DNA from: Cytophagales bacterium
GTDB taxonomy: Bacteria > Bacteroidota > Bacteroidia > Cytophagales > Cyclobacteriaceae
DNA length: 64,000 nucleotides
Reading direction: 5' to 3'
Assembly: GCA_033344775.1 (NCBI GenBank)
Contig: JAWPMT010000004.1
Span: forward strand, 620,001-684,000
Both the position numbers and the translations under genes were made by a program. Each line of letters begins with the position of its first letter. Position 1 is the first letter of the stretch. Shown in pieces: positions 27,289 to 36,666 of the stretch. The notes under the pieces are model-generated. The model saw only the letters and a list, made by a program, of their open reading frames with translations, was not told where the DNA came from and did no database searches.

Positions 27289-27482
27289 CTCATTAAGAAC
27301 CAGCTATGGAAAATAGATACTCACTATTTTTACGACGCTCAATTTATATGCAGATTTGAAGTAGAGCCATACTACTTCGACGAAATGCATGAATAAGGCA
27401 GTGAACTGCTATAATTTTCGGATAATGACTTTGAGCCAAGTCAACTTAGTATCTGTTTCTCAAATGACTGGCCTGCTTACGA

Positions 27483-28016
27483 TTAAATAGCTGTCACAAA
27501 ATGATTCAATTGCTCGTAGAAAGCTTCAGCCAGGGCTGAAGCTTTAATACCATGTATTTCTTCAAAATTTTGATGAAAAGAGGGTAATGAAAAGGTTCCT
27601 ACAACATGAGCGCCCTGATACGGAAAGGTCAAGTTTGCTGAAGCCAAAACACCTGCACCTCCTCTTTGACCGGGAGAAGTCGCTAACAATAATACTGGCT
27701 TATCAGCCCACGTTCCTTTTTCTATTCTTGATACCCAATCGGTAATGTTCTTAAAACCGGCGGAGTAACTTCCATTGTGTTCTGCTAACGAGATGACGAT
27801 GCCATCAGCCGTTTTGATTTTGGTTTTAAAATCATGTGCCAGCTGGGGAATGCCCGTTTCATTTTCTCGATCAATGCTGTAAATCGGCATTTCGAAATCA
27901 TTGAGGTCGAGTAACTCTACCGCCGTGTTTTCAATCCGCTGCGCGGCCCATCGGGCGAACCGGCCATTAATGGACTGACGACTGTTGCTCGCGCCAATGG
28001 CGAGGATCTTTTTCAT
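27483..28016 (-). CDS. NADPH-dependent FMN reductase-like flavoprotein
   Basis: The 177-residue protein matches the NADPH-dependent FMN reductase family (flavodoxin-like fold): KKILAIGASNSRQSINGRFA at the N-terminus gives the FMN phosphate loop, and LLATSPGQRGGAGVLASANL is the second flavin-binding segment. Such enzymes reduce quinones, azo compounds or chromate. The start overlaps the MarR gene stop by 4 nt, so the two are co-translated and this is the likely effector gene of that regulator. Confidence 0.88.
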   Translation of the reverse strand: MKKILAIGASNSRQSINGRFARWAAQRIENTAVELLDLNDFEMPIYSIDRENETGIPQLAHDFKTKIKTADGIVISLAEHNGSYSAGFKNITDWVSRIEKGTWADKPVLLLATSPGQRGGAGVLASANLTFPYQGAHVVGTFSLPSFHQNFEEIHGIKASALAEAFYEQLNHFVTAI

Positions 28017-28441
28017 GGTGTATTTCCTTTCAGTTTTTGAATTAAATGATCTAATTGTTCAAGTTCTTTTTCAGTAAGGTTATCCTTCATTGGCTCATGA
28101 AAGGTCTGTACTTTTTCATCAAGCACTGCTAGAAATGCCCTGCCTTCTTCAGTAATGGTTATATCCATTTTTCTCCGATTGGAATGACACTCCTGGCGAT
28201 CTACCAAACCCTTAACCAGGAGCTTGTCAATGATCCGTGTGACATTACTGGTCCGCTGCACCATCTGTTCCTGAATTTCTACCACAGTAACAGGGTCTCC
28301 TTTCCGCCCCTTCAGGATCCTCAAAACATTGAATTGAGGCTCAGTAACGTCATGCTCTTTTAGCTCTTGCGAAACCTGATCCGTGATCCAGTGTCCGGTC
28401 CTGATGATCTGATGTATTGCATTATAATAATTTGACATCAT
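28013..28441 (-). CDS. MarR-family transcription regulator
   Basis: The 142-residue protein has the MarR winged helix: EPQFNVLRILKGRKGDPVTV, then EQMVQRTSNVTRIIDKLLVK and the wing DRQECHSNRRKMDITITEEG. Two ATGs (28441 and 28438) can start it. It is first in a two-gene operon with the FMN reductase, and a perfect 20-bp inverted repeat sits 4 bp before the start codon, so it is probably an autorepressor released by quinone-like or oxidising ligands. Confidence 0.92.
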   Translation of the reverse strand: MMSNYYNAIHQIIRTGHWITDQVSQELKEHDVTEPQFNVLRILKGRKGDPVTVVEIQEQMVQRTSNVTRIIDKLLVKGLVDRQECHSNRRKMDITITEEGRAFLAVLDEKVQTFHEPMKDNLTEKELEQLDHLIQKLKGNTP

Positions 28442-28445
28442 TACA

Positions 28446-28465
28446 ACTATTGTATGTACAATAGT
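28446..28465. promoter_or_regulatory. MarR operator, perfect inverted repeat
   Basis: ACTATTGTATGTACAATAGT: two 9-bp arms with a 2-bp centre, immediately upstream of the MarR ATG. Length and symmetry fit MarR dimer sites. Confidence 0.85.
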
Positions 28466-28572
28466 AACAAATAACTTTAGATTAAGTTCATCTCTTGATC
28501 AGTTTTCCTCTATCTATCACAAATGACTCCTACCCCATTATCTCGATTTCACAGTGATCTGTTCAAATCGGC

Positions 28573-29316
28573 TCATTCCCAAATCCGAGTGAAATTGTAT
28601 CCAATATTCAATTGAAGCACGACCGGACCATAGAATGTTTCTTCCCGGATTTGCCGTTGAGCTAAAACAATATCGGACAGCAGGATATCTTCGGTACCTA
28701 CCAACTGAATGTTTTCATCATCCGGGAAGCTCAACGGAATGCTTAATCCGAGGTTGAAAGAAAGTCCTTTTTCCAATACAAGCGAATAGCCTAACCCCAA
28801 CATCATGGCATGGACGTTTTTGGAATTCCACGAAATATTCAGGTCCGTAGAATAGGCATTGTTGCCAATGAGAAGCTCATCTCCTTTTCGATCCAGATCC
28901 ATCTGGTAGTCCACCTTACCGACGTTCGCATAGGCTAGCGAAGCGTACAAGCCAACTTTGAAAGGACTGAACCGGGTTTCTATCTGATGGATCGGACCCG
29001 TTTGATGTTCGAGCACGATATCAGCATCCAGCGCCCTTAAGGTCAACCCCCAGGATTCTTTCAAGGTAAGATCCAGTGGCGCGTAGAAGGAATACCCTAC
29101 AAACAGATAGCGATTGAAATGATACCCTAATGAAAGGCCCGGATACCAGGAATTGACATTCAGATCGTCCACCGTATTATCAGCCAGTGAGTTTGCCGCA
29201 AGGTCCACAAACAGTCCTGAAAGGTTTACCTGAAGTTGTAGCGGTCGTTCTACACGATGTTGTGCTACTCCGGAATGGATACAAATAATGAATATCAGCA
29301 TCAATATTTTCTTCAT
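28573..29316 (-). CDS. Outer-membrane beta-barrel protein, unknown function
   Basis: A frame from 29355 exists, but the ATG at 29316 starts the signal peptide MKKILMLIFIICIHSGVAQ, giving 247 residues. The rest shows alternating hydrophobic strands typical of small outer-membrane barrels (LSLGYHFNRYLFVGYSFYAP; MMLGLGYSLVLEKGLSFNLG) and ends with aromatic strand residues (VVLQLNIGYNFTRIWE). No specific family recognised. It lies directly downstream of an AraC-type membrane regulator on the same strand (119-bp gap), which may control it. Confidence 0.75.
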   Translation of the reverse strand: MKKILMLIFIICIHSGVAQHRVERPLQLQVNLSGLFVDLAANSLADNTVDDLNVNSWYPGLSLGYHFNRYLFVGYSFYAPLDLTLKESWGLTLRALDADIVLEHQTGPIHQIETRFSPFKVGLYASLAYANVGKVDYQMDLDRKGDELLIGNNAYSTDLNISWNSKNVHAMMLGLGYSLVLEKGLSFNLGLSIPLSFPDDENIQLVGTEDILLSDIVLAQRQIREETFYGPVVLQLNIGYNFTRIWE

Positions 29317-29435
29317 ACGGATTGCAATGATTTTTTGAGGAATACCATACGGCAAACCTATCAGGAGTGACTACCTCGATCGATCAAAAGGTGGCTTCTT
29401 TTTGTCCTGAAACAAGTTTTCGGAGAAATTGGGCG

Positions 29436-30491
29436 CTACTCAAGCGTTGATTTGTACTGCCTGGGGGTCATCCCCGCATGTTTTTTAAAGGCGGCGTAAA
29501 AAGCAGAACTTGACTTGAAACCACACTTTTCAGCGATGGCCACTAGCGTATAGTTCTTTGACGAGTCTTCTTTGATGGTTTTCTTAAATGCAGCTACCCG
29601 ATATTCATTGATAAAATCAACAAAGTTTTGACCTGTATGCTGATTAATGGTCAACGAAATGATCCGGGGAGTAAGCTGAGTTTCGCTCGCGAGCATTTGT
29701 TGTGAGAAATTGGGATCCTTATACAGCATTTGATCTGAAATGACCTGACGTATTTTTTCGATGTTGCTGTGTAGTTCAGATTCTCCTAATTGAGAAGTTT
29801 CGTATTTCTCTTTTTGCACAAACCCACTATTCACGGTTTGACTCATGTAACTCAGAAAGATCGCGCAGGCACCAAAAAACAGGGCAAGATTCAGTGAAAT
29901 TAAATCCGAAACAGGCGTGTTGTAAACTTGTTCGATGATCAAAATAATCAGTTGCATCAACCAGGGGGTCACAATGAGCCACACGGCCACTTTGATCCAT
30001 TTTAGAGGTCCCGTGGAATGGTCATTGCCCCATAGCTTCTTGATGGACAAACCAATGTATATAACGAACTGTACATTAAACAAAAGGTAGCATGCTGTAC
30101 TGACGATGTTCTTTACTTCACTGTACGCTCCCCATGCAAATAGATTGATAATTAGAAAACCGAAATAAGCCGGAAATGGAGCGTAATGAAACCAAGGTTG
30201 CCGCAATGCTTTTGTTTTCAATTTTGTCGCGACAAACAAATAAATCGACGGAGGCACCAGCAGCAGTAAAGCATTAGAAAAATCCTGGTAAAACGCCAGG
30301 GCTTCCTGATAGTAACTCAACCGGAAGATCGAATTAAGGATGATGAAAGAAAAGGCAGAAAGCAGAACGATCAAATATTGGTTCTCCGGCTTGACTTTCC
30401 TGCTTTTCAATAGCGAGAAACACAAAAATAGCGCCTGTCCAAAACCAAGGATATTGAGTAGTATACTGATGTCTACAAGAACAACGGGCAT
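29436..30491 (-). CDS. AraC-family regulator with N-terminal membrane bundle
   Basis: Residues 1-215 hold about seven hydrophobic helices (ISILLNILGFGQALFLCFSL; LIVLLSAFSFIILNSIF and so on). After a linker, residues 240-351 form the double helix-turn-helix of AraC proteins, ending FKSSSAFYAAFKKHAGMTPR. This 7-8 helix plus AraC architecture is common in Bacteroidota and implies that a membrane or periplasmic signal controls DNA binding. Likely targets are itself and the downstream barrel protein; this is inference. Confidence 0.9.
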   Translation of the reverse strand: MPVVLVDISILLNILGFGQALFLCFSLLKSRKVKPENQYLIVLLSAFSFIILNSIFRLSYYQEALAFYQDFSNALLLLVPPSIYLFVATKLKTKALRQPWFHYAPFPAYFGFLIINLFAWGAYSEVKNIVSTACYLLFNVQFVIYIGLSIKKLWGNDHSTGPLKWIKVAVWLIVTPWLMQLIILIIEQVYNTPVSDLISLNLALFFGACAIFLSYMSQTVNSGFVQKEKYETSQLGESELHSNIEKIRQVISDQMLYKDPNFSQQMLASETQLTPRIISLTINQHTGQNFVDFINEYRVAAFKKTIKEDSSKNYTLVAIAEKCGFKSSSAFYAAFKKHAGMTPRQYKSTLE

Positions 30492-31417
30492 TTGTAAATG
30501 TGAATCGAGTGACTAAAAATACGATCATTTTTGAATTTCAATCACAACAGACTTGAGGTACAAGTACTTCACCATTCAAATAACCTGTGAATAAAAAACT
30601 TAATGCTCAAAATCAAATTTTCCCAATTTCACCTTTACGCTTGAAAACGGCTGCTGATAAAAACGTTTGTTGGAGCTCCGTAGATCGGATTGGTCAAGGC
30701 TGCGAAGCCTGGTGGGAAAGGAGACTCACCCATCCTTAGTGAATTATAGGTTGTGATCAGTGACATGCGTATGCGTACAATGACCAGACTTGACTTCATC
30801 AAGACAGCCTGGAAACGCTTCACAGGCATTCGATACATTGTCCTTACGGGAAATAGTTACAATAAAAAAACTAGAAAACGCATTGGAAGGTCATGTAATC
30901 GAACGCCTTTTTAAAAACTTATGTCCATGAAACCACTTAAGATGCTGTAACCTTTTCAGGCTGATCATTGCTTATCTCCCAGGTCAAAGAAATGTTGTTC
31001 TAAATGAGCATGGACTATTTTGCTTTTAGTCCAAGTCCTAAATCATGTCTACTGGTGTCTTGCTTTCTGCCATTATAGGCAATAATCCCATAATCCATTT
31101 TCTATGGAAAACACAAAATCTAGATTTCGTGAGTAACGTGTTTAAGAACCTTAAGAACTGACTGATTGAATTTTACCAGGAATAAAGCTTAGACAGTTCT
31201 AAGTCACTGATTATCAATGCATGTAAATGCTTAACCCGGCTACATTCTGGTTCAACGGATAAATTGAACTGTTCATCGAAGAACTAGCCCACATATGATC
31301 TAAATAGCTTCATTTTAAGGACATAATCATACTGTATTACTTTCTTACAATTAAGGAAAGTACCACTCTCTAAGGCCAGCAAGTAGTTTATTTCAACTCC
31401 TACTCCTATTGTCTTCT
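30492..31417. other. Long intergenic region with one doubtful minus-strand ORF
   Basis: About 930 bp without a convincing gene. A 67-codon minus-strand frame (30635-30838) reads like part of a protein (IRMSLITTYNSLRMGESPFP, then FAALTNPIYGAPTNVF) and stops before any complete domain; it may be a relic or chance. The rest is AT-rich, and the promoter of the phosphatase gene presumably lies near 31320-31400. Confidence 0.4.
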
Positions 31418-31459
31418 ATGAAGACAGCCCTGATTGATGATGACTCCATTCTAATATAA
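31418..31459 (+). pseudogene. 13-codon receiver-like leader ORF overlapping the phosphatase start
   Basis: ATG at 31418 reads MKTALIDDDSILI and stops at TAA (31457-31459), whose last base is the first base of the phosphatase ATG (TAATG). The peptide matches the first strand and acidic cluster of a response-regulator receiver. It is either the remnant of a receiver domain once fused to the phosphatase or a translationally coupled leader peptide. Confidence 0.45.
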
Positions 31460-32196
31460 TGATTACCAACGCCGCCAAAGAGAACTATTTTCAGTTATTT
31501 CCCGAAGAATTACTTGCCAGTGTATTGGATGCTTTTGTCATCAATCAACCGATGATCGGAGAAGTTGGTGGTGATGGATTCTGGGTACACCAGACACAAG
31601 AATACCTGTTTGTGGTAGTATTTGATTGTATGGGGCATGGTTACGGCGCCAGTATGATGACACGGATTTATACCAGAGCGCTGGAACAAATTGTGGGTGA
31701 ATTGACTGACCCTAATCAAATTTTGACTGCAGTTCATGAGCACGTGAAATCACTTTTCTTTGGTAAACCAAAGAAGCACATTGGTTCGGGTGCAGATATG
31801 GGTGTACTTCGAATCAGCAAGACCAGTAGAGAGTTGATTTTTGCAGGAGCAAAAACCAACCTGATTCGCGTGTCAGTCGATCAATGTGAGATTCTCAAAG
31901 CGGATCGGTTACAGTTAGGAGAACTGTTCGAGTATCCCAGGGCGTATACCAACCACGTTATGCATCTTAATGAACCTCAAGGAGCAAATTTTTACCTGGC
32001 CAGTGATGGATTTACAGACATGATTGGAGGGCAAGACACCAAGCGATTTGGGAGTAAACAAGTAAAACACTTATTAAAAAAGGTAGCTCACCATCCAATC
32101 AATATTCAAAAAGAAAAGATCACCAGTAGCATCGCCTCCTGGTGTGGAGCTAATGAGCCGGTAGATGACTTACTGATCGTCGGATTAAGGATATGA
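31459..32196 (+). CDS. SpoIIE/RsbU-type PP2C serine phosphatase
   Basis: The 245-residue protein is a stand-alone SpoIIE-type PP2C domain: GEVGGDGFWVH (metal ligand Asp), VVFDCMGHGYGASMMTRIYT (the DxxGHG signature), IGSGADMGVLRI and NFYLASDGFTDMIGG (late metal-binding Asp). Family members dephosphorylate STAS-type anti-anti-sigma factors or receiver-linked partners. No STAS or anti-sigma gene is adjacent. It is preceded by the receiver-like stub at 31418 and followed 229 bp later by the methyl-accepting protein gene, so it may belong to the same sensory block. Confidence 0.92.
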   Translation: MITNAAKENYFQLFPEELLASVLDAFVINQPMIGEVGGDGFWVHQTQEYLFVVVFDCMGHGYGASMMTRIYTRALEQIVGELTDPNQILTAVHEHVKSLFFGKPKKHIGSGADMGVLRISKTSRELIFAGAKTNLIRVSVDQCEILKADRLQLGELFEYPRAYTNHVMHLNEPQGANFYLASDGFTDMIGGQDTKRFGSKQVKHLLKKVAHHPINIQKEKITSSIASWCGANEPVDDLLIVGLRI

Positions 32197-32425
32197 AAAT
32201 GATCAAAAAAATACTGAAAACAAAGATTTGATCTAATTCATGCGTACTTTGAGCATCGTTAATTCAGCACAAGAAAAGCTTATAAATGATATTAAACAAA
32301 GCTCAATTAACGTAGATGAATTTCTGTATAACGCCACTTTCTGTCATGTATTTATATACGAACTATCTACTAAAAACTCATGAAAATCGCCTAAATTATT
32401 AGGTATAAATTGACCAACAACCTAG

Positions 32426-34594
32426 ATGAGCAAATCCAACATTAACGCTTGGAATATCAAGAACTGGCGTATTGGCCATAAAATAAAGGGAGCATTCCTG
32501 ATCTTGATTCTTATCACTTTTACTACAGGCGTTTTTAGCATCATTACCTTACAAAATGCCCTCAGTTCGCTACAAGAAATTGACAATGAATTAAATCCTG
32601 TGATCGATGACCTCTCAGTCTATCGAAACATGATCAGAGATGCGCGAACATTTACGACAAATTGGGTCTATGTACCGAATTACACCGCCGACAAGGACGC
32701 TTTGAAACTTATCCATGAACAGCGTTATCCTGAATTAAAAATCAAAATCGAAAGTGTGGATCAATACCTGGAAAACGATTCTCTAAAAGCAATAATTCAG
32801 GAAATCCAGGACCAATCAGCACATTTAATGGTCATCCAGGCAGACTTGATGCAAAGCCTCCAAAGTTTCGAAAACTACGAAGACGCATTTGTGAAGTTCA
32901 TGGCAGAAGATCAAATAGAAAACGAGATAATTCCAGTGAGTGATAACCTGGACACCAAACTGGAACTGATCATTGAAACACTTCGAAACAAATCGGAAAG
33001 CCTTAGGAACAATATGCAAGGCACTTTTTCGACCCTTCAGATTACGGTATGGATTGCAAGTATTCTTGGGATTCTTTTTGCAATTCTCATATCGATCCGG
33101 CTCTCATTCCTCATCACCCGCCCGCTTCATCTTGTGCTGCAAAACATATCCAAACTGGCAAAAGGTACTATCCCGAACGAATTGAAAGTTCATTCTGATG
33201 ATGAAACAGGAAGAATTACATTGGGATTGAATAAGCTGATCACCAGCTTTAGACAAACTGCCGAATTTGCCGATCGGATCAGACAAGGAGACCTTGATAG
33301 CGACTATCAGATGCTCAGTAAGGAAGATGCATTAGGCTCCGCTTTGGTTGGCATGCGCAATAACCTCAAGGAAGTGATCACCGCCACTAACTCCGTGATT
33401 CTATCCGTTTCGGAAGAGGGAGACCTGTCACACCGATTGTATGGCACTAATAAAGAAGGTGCATGGTCACAACTCGTGCTATCTATTAATGAACTGCTCT
33501 TTTCCATTTCGCGGCCTTTACAGTCCGTTATGGATATTTTAGTTGAAGTTTCGAAAGGGGACCTGACACTCCGATACCATGATGAAGAAAAGGGAGATAT
33601 AAAAAGGTTAACCGACAGCTTAAATCAAGCATTGAGCAACCTTCAGTCCCTTCTTTCACAAATTTCAAGTACAGCAGATACAGTGAATAGTTCGACCTCA
33701 GAAATGACCGCCTCAGGCCATGAAATGAGTACAAGTACTCACGAAATAGCAGGAGCTATCGCCCAGATCACTACAGGCGCTCAAAATCAAGTTAACCGCG
33801 TGGATGAGTCAGCTCATCTTGTTGAGAGCATCCTGGACGATTCTAAAAACATGTCCTCCAAATCACAATCCATCAATGAAGCGGCGGAAAAAGGAATGAC
33901 GAACAGCCAGCGTGGCCAAAAGATGATTGAGAATGTAGAATTGAGCATTGCGGAAATGGACAACTATTCCCGATCCACGGACGATTCTATGAAAGTGCTA
34001 TTGCAACGCTCAGAAGATATCAGCAGGATACTAAGCGTCATTACCGAAATTGCTGCCCAAACCAATCTATTGGCGCTAAATGCCGCCATAGAAGCAGCTC
34101 AGGCAGGTGATGCCGGTCGTGGTTTCGCAGTTGTGGCGGATGAAATCAGAAAACTAGCGGAAGATTCCAGAAAATCTGCCAAGTCCATTGAACAACTCAT
34201 TGCTGTTGTTACAGAGGATACTAGTCAGGCAGCTACCACCATAAGAAAAATGGGCGATAGCGTGTCAAGAGGAGTTGAAGCGTCTAAGGAAGCCTCCCTG
34301 GCTTTTAAGGACATTGCTGAATCTTCTACCGTGACCCTACAATACGCTGAAGAAATTTTAGTGGCAAGCAACCAGCAAGTAGAGCGCTTAAATGAGTTTG
34401 TCAGTATCACCGAATCTATTGCAGTTATCTCAGAACAAACTTCCGCCAGTACCGAAGAGGTGGCCGCCTCAGCCAACGAGCTTTCTACTGGAATGAATAA
34501 TTACATCGATAAATCTCAATTCTTAAACGAAATCTCCAGACAGTTAAAACAGGATCTGGATCAATTTAAACTCGATCATCAATCGACCCAATAG
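32426..34594 (+). CDS. Methyl-accepting chemotaxis-like transducer
   Basis: The 722-residue protein has a membrane helix (about 25-47), an extracytoplasmic helical sensor (about 48-205, four-helix-bundle type), a second membrane helix (about 208-230), HAMP and HAMP-like segments (about 231-410) and a signalling domain whose hairpin tip reads [20 protein letters not shown] followed by [20 protein letters not shown]. Only 12 bp separate it from the porin gene, and YfiR follows 13 bp later, so the three form one transcription unit. No che genes are in the window; coupling to motility or to the nearby phosphatase is inference. Confidence 0.93.
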   Translation: MSKSNINAWNIKNWRIGHKIKGAFLILILITFTTGVFSIITLQNALSSLQEIDNELNPVIDDLSVYRNMIRDARTFTTNWVYVPNYTADKDALKLIHEQRYPELKIKIESVDQYLENDSLKAIIQEIQDQSAHLMVIQADLMQSLQSFENYEDAFVKFMAEDQIENEIIPVSDNLDTKLELIIETLRNKSESLRNNMQGTFSTLQITVWIASILGILFAILISIRLSFLITRPLHLVLQNISKLAKGTIPNELKVHSDDETGRITLGLNKLITSFRQTAEFADRIRQGDLDSDYQMLSKEDALGSALVGMRNNLKEVITATNSVILSVSEEGDLSHRLYGTNKEGAWSQLVLSINELLFSISRPLQSVMDILVEVSKGDLTLRYHDEEKGDIKRLTDSLNQALSNLQSLLSQISSTADTVNSSTSEMTASGHEMSTSTHEIAGAIAQITTGAQNQVNRVDESAHLVESILDDSKNMSSKSQSINEAAEKGMTNSQRGQKMIENVELSIAEMDNYSRSTDDSMKVLLQRSEDISRILSVITEIAAQTNLLALNAAIEAAQAGDAGRGFAVVADEIRKLAEDSRKSAKSIEQLIAVVTEDTSQAATTIRKMGDSVSRGVEASKEASLAFKDIAESSTVTLQYAEEILVASNQQVERLNEFVSITESIAVISEQTSASTEEVAASANELSTGMNNYIDKSQFLNEISRQLKQDLDQFKLDHQSTQ

Positions 34595-34606
34595 AATAAA
34601 TATACC

Positions 34607-35722
34607 ATGAGACATTTCTTAAAATTTGCGACTATCATTTTAGTTGTGTTATCCCTGCAAGTATCAGGTCAAGACAAGAATGAATTTGATGTCACCATCG
34701 AAGAGGACAAGCGAAAATCTTCCATAGGAGGATTCGGAGCCGACCTATCCAAAAATGCCAGTTTCGTAAACTTCAATGGTTATGTCACCAATGAATTTTT
34801 TGCTCAACAAAACCGAAACAGCACATTCGATAACCACTATTTCAACGTATTCATCTCATCACAATTGACCGATAAGATATTCGTAGAAGGTCAGCTAGAA
34901 TATGAGCATGGTGGTGACGATATCGACCTGCGTTACGGATATGTAGATTATAAAGTATCTGAAGCTTTTGTGATTCGTTCTGGTAAGTTTCTAGTACCTG
35001 CAGGAGAATTTAACGAATATCTGTATCCCGAATACCTGAATAAGACGGTAAGCCGGGCATATGTCAACCGTGAGATTTCTCCATCGGCATGGGGCGAAGT
35101 GGGTGTCCAGGTGAGAGGCCGGATCAATGATGAAGCTAACGTTACCCCCTTTTACACCGTCTATGTCGTCAATGGCCTGAATGGAGATTCTGGTGCAGGT
35201 ATTCGCAGCTTACGAGGCAATTCCAGAGATACGGATGGTGGGAGCAATAACAACAAGGCAGTGGGTGCATCGTTTGGCATTGACATTGGCGATGACATCA
35301 CGATTTCTTCCAATTACTACTCTGGAAAATACACCGGAGATGGTGAATTGAATCTTTCTATTTTCGGCGCATCGTTTTACCTGGACAAGGAGAAATACAG
35401 CATCTGGAGTGAGTACCACTTTGCCAATCAGGAAGCCTACAATGATCCGTCAAACGTCGCATTAGGAATTAATACCTTGAACAAGCAGGGTTTTTACATT
35501 CAAGGTGGGTATTTCCTGACCAAAAAGCTGGAAGCAATACTACGTTACGATGCCATCGAATTGGATGGAGCACCTGAGGGTGACAGAAATAGAATTACGT
35601 TCGGGGCAAATTATCATGTTGCTAAAAATGCGGTGGTAAAGGTCAACTATGAACTGCGAAGTGACGATGGTGCCGATGCTGATGATAATCTATTTGGCCT
35701 CCAGTTTTCAATTGGATTTTAA
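34607..35722 (+). CDS. Outer-membrane porin, OprP/OprO-like
   Basis: The 371-residue protein starts with a signal peptide (MRHFLKFATIILVVLSLQVS, GQ cleavage) and continues with barrel strands: VNFNGYVTNEFFAQQNRNST, DKIFVEGQLEYEHGG, VIRSGKFLVPAGEFNEYLYP and AWGEVGVQVRGRI. The GKF motif and strand layout resemble phosphate-selective porins O and P, but the specificity cannot be read. It ends in an aromatic strand (LFGLQFSIGF). It lies between the transducer and the YfiR-like gene in one apparent operon. Confidence 0.82.
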   Translation: MRHFLKFATIILVVLSLQVSGQDKNEFDVTIEEDKRKSSIGGFGADLSKNASFVNFNGYVTNEFFAQQNRNSTFDNHYFNVFISSQLTDKIFVEGQLEYEHGGDDIDLRYGYVDYKVSEAFVIRSGKFLVPAGEFNEYLYPEYLNKTVSRAYVNREISPSAWGEVGVQVRGRINDEANVTPFYTVYVVNGLNGDSGAGIRSLRGNSRDTDGGSNNNKAVGASFGIDIGDDITISSNYYSGKYTGDGELNLSIFGASFYLDKEKYSIWSEYHFANQEAYNDPSNVALGINTLNKQGFYIQGGYFLTKKLEAILRYDAIELDGAPEGDRNRITFGANYHVAKNAVVKVNYELRSDDGADADDNLFGLQFSIGF

Positions 35723-35735
35723 GCGCTGCAGCATC

Positions 35736-36239
35736 ATGAAAAGTTACAAACTGCTATTATGGCTTGTGTTCTCATTGGCTCTTGCTCCAGGAGAGAGTAA
35801 AGATAAACTCAGTCAGGACCTGAGTAAATATCATGCGCTATTCATCGGTAAGTTCATAGACTACATCGATTGGCCGGACCCAGGCCAATTAACCATTGGG
35901 GTGGTCGGAAACTCCCGGGTCATGATCGAACTTCAAAGCACCATTGAAAAACGAGGTAAGGCACGTGTGAAGAAGATAGCCGGGGTGGCAGACATCTCCG
36001 ATTGTGACCTCCTATTCATTCCTGCGAGCCAAAGTAAACTGTTTACTACTTTGAACCAGGCTTCAGACAATAAGCCTGTATTGATCGTTACCGAGGAAGA
36101 AAGTCTTGCCTTTCAGGGGGCTGGAATTAGTTTCTACGTCGAAGGAGGAAAACTAAAATTCATTATCAATAAATCTGCCGTTGAATCCAGAAATTTAAAA
36201 GTCAGTTCAAACCTGATAGGACTGGCGAAGGTGATCTGA
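35736..36239 (+). CDS. YfiR/HmsC-like periplasmic protein (DUF4154)
   Basis: The frame opens at 35649, inside the porin gene, but the ATG at 35736 starts a signal peptide (MKSYKLLLWLVFSLALAPGE), leaving 167 residues. The family pattern is clear: YHALFIGKFIDYIDWPDPGQ, LTIGVVGNSRVMIEL, DCDLLFIPASQS, VLIVTEEESLAFQGAGISFY, KLKFIINKSA and LKVSSNLIGLAKVI. In Pseudomonas YfiR represses a diguanylate cyclase from the periplasm; in Bacteroidota it often sits beside porins and membrane sensors. Here the partner may be the transducer encoded in the same operon. Confidence 0.88.
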   Translation: MKSYKLLLWLVFSLALAPGESKDKLSQDLSKYHALFIGKFIDYIDWPDPGQLTIGVVGNSRVMIELQSTIEKRGKARVKKIAGVADISDCDLLFIPASQSKLFTTLNQASDNKPVLIVTEEESLAFQGAGISFYVEGGKLKFIINKSAVESRNLKVSSNLIGLAKVI

Positions 36240-36666
36240 CCCTTTAAGAACTTTGACATACATGCCATTGTCTAGATGAATTGACATCATATTGTAAGTG
36301 GTAATAAATACTGCCTGCTTGAATGCGGCTTCAAGAAAATGGAGGATTATCCTCATGGCCCATTATATTAACAGGAATAAATATCATCTGGAGTTTCCAA
36401 ACTGCTATAGCCCAATGGCGTGCATTCCTAAATCGGTTTTTGCCTTGACTTCCCTCCAGGTGATTCACCCAGAAAAATCAGCATTTATGTGATCCATTTT
36501 AGCTCCGGCTAAGAAAAACCACGTCGGTCTATTATGTAAACACTCAATTAATTGTAAATTCCAAAGAGCCTAAATCAATAACCGGAGATAAAATCCCCCA
36601 ACTCATCAATTCTTTTACTTCTCGCATTAGAAGTTTTACTATCTTTCAGTACCTGGCCGCCATTTA
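36240..36666. other. Intergenic region before the sensor kinase
   Basis: 427 bp. A 64-codon plus-strand frame (36298-36492) has no start context, codon pattern or recognisable motif. A promoter for the kinase is expected here; no clear repeat seen. Confidence 0.45.

Noticed and set aside
36298-36492. 64-codon plus-strand frame between YfiR and the kinase
   Set aside because: No motif, no start context and no similarity to neighbours.
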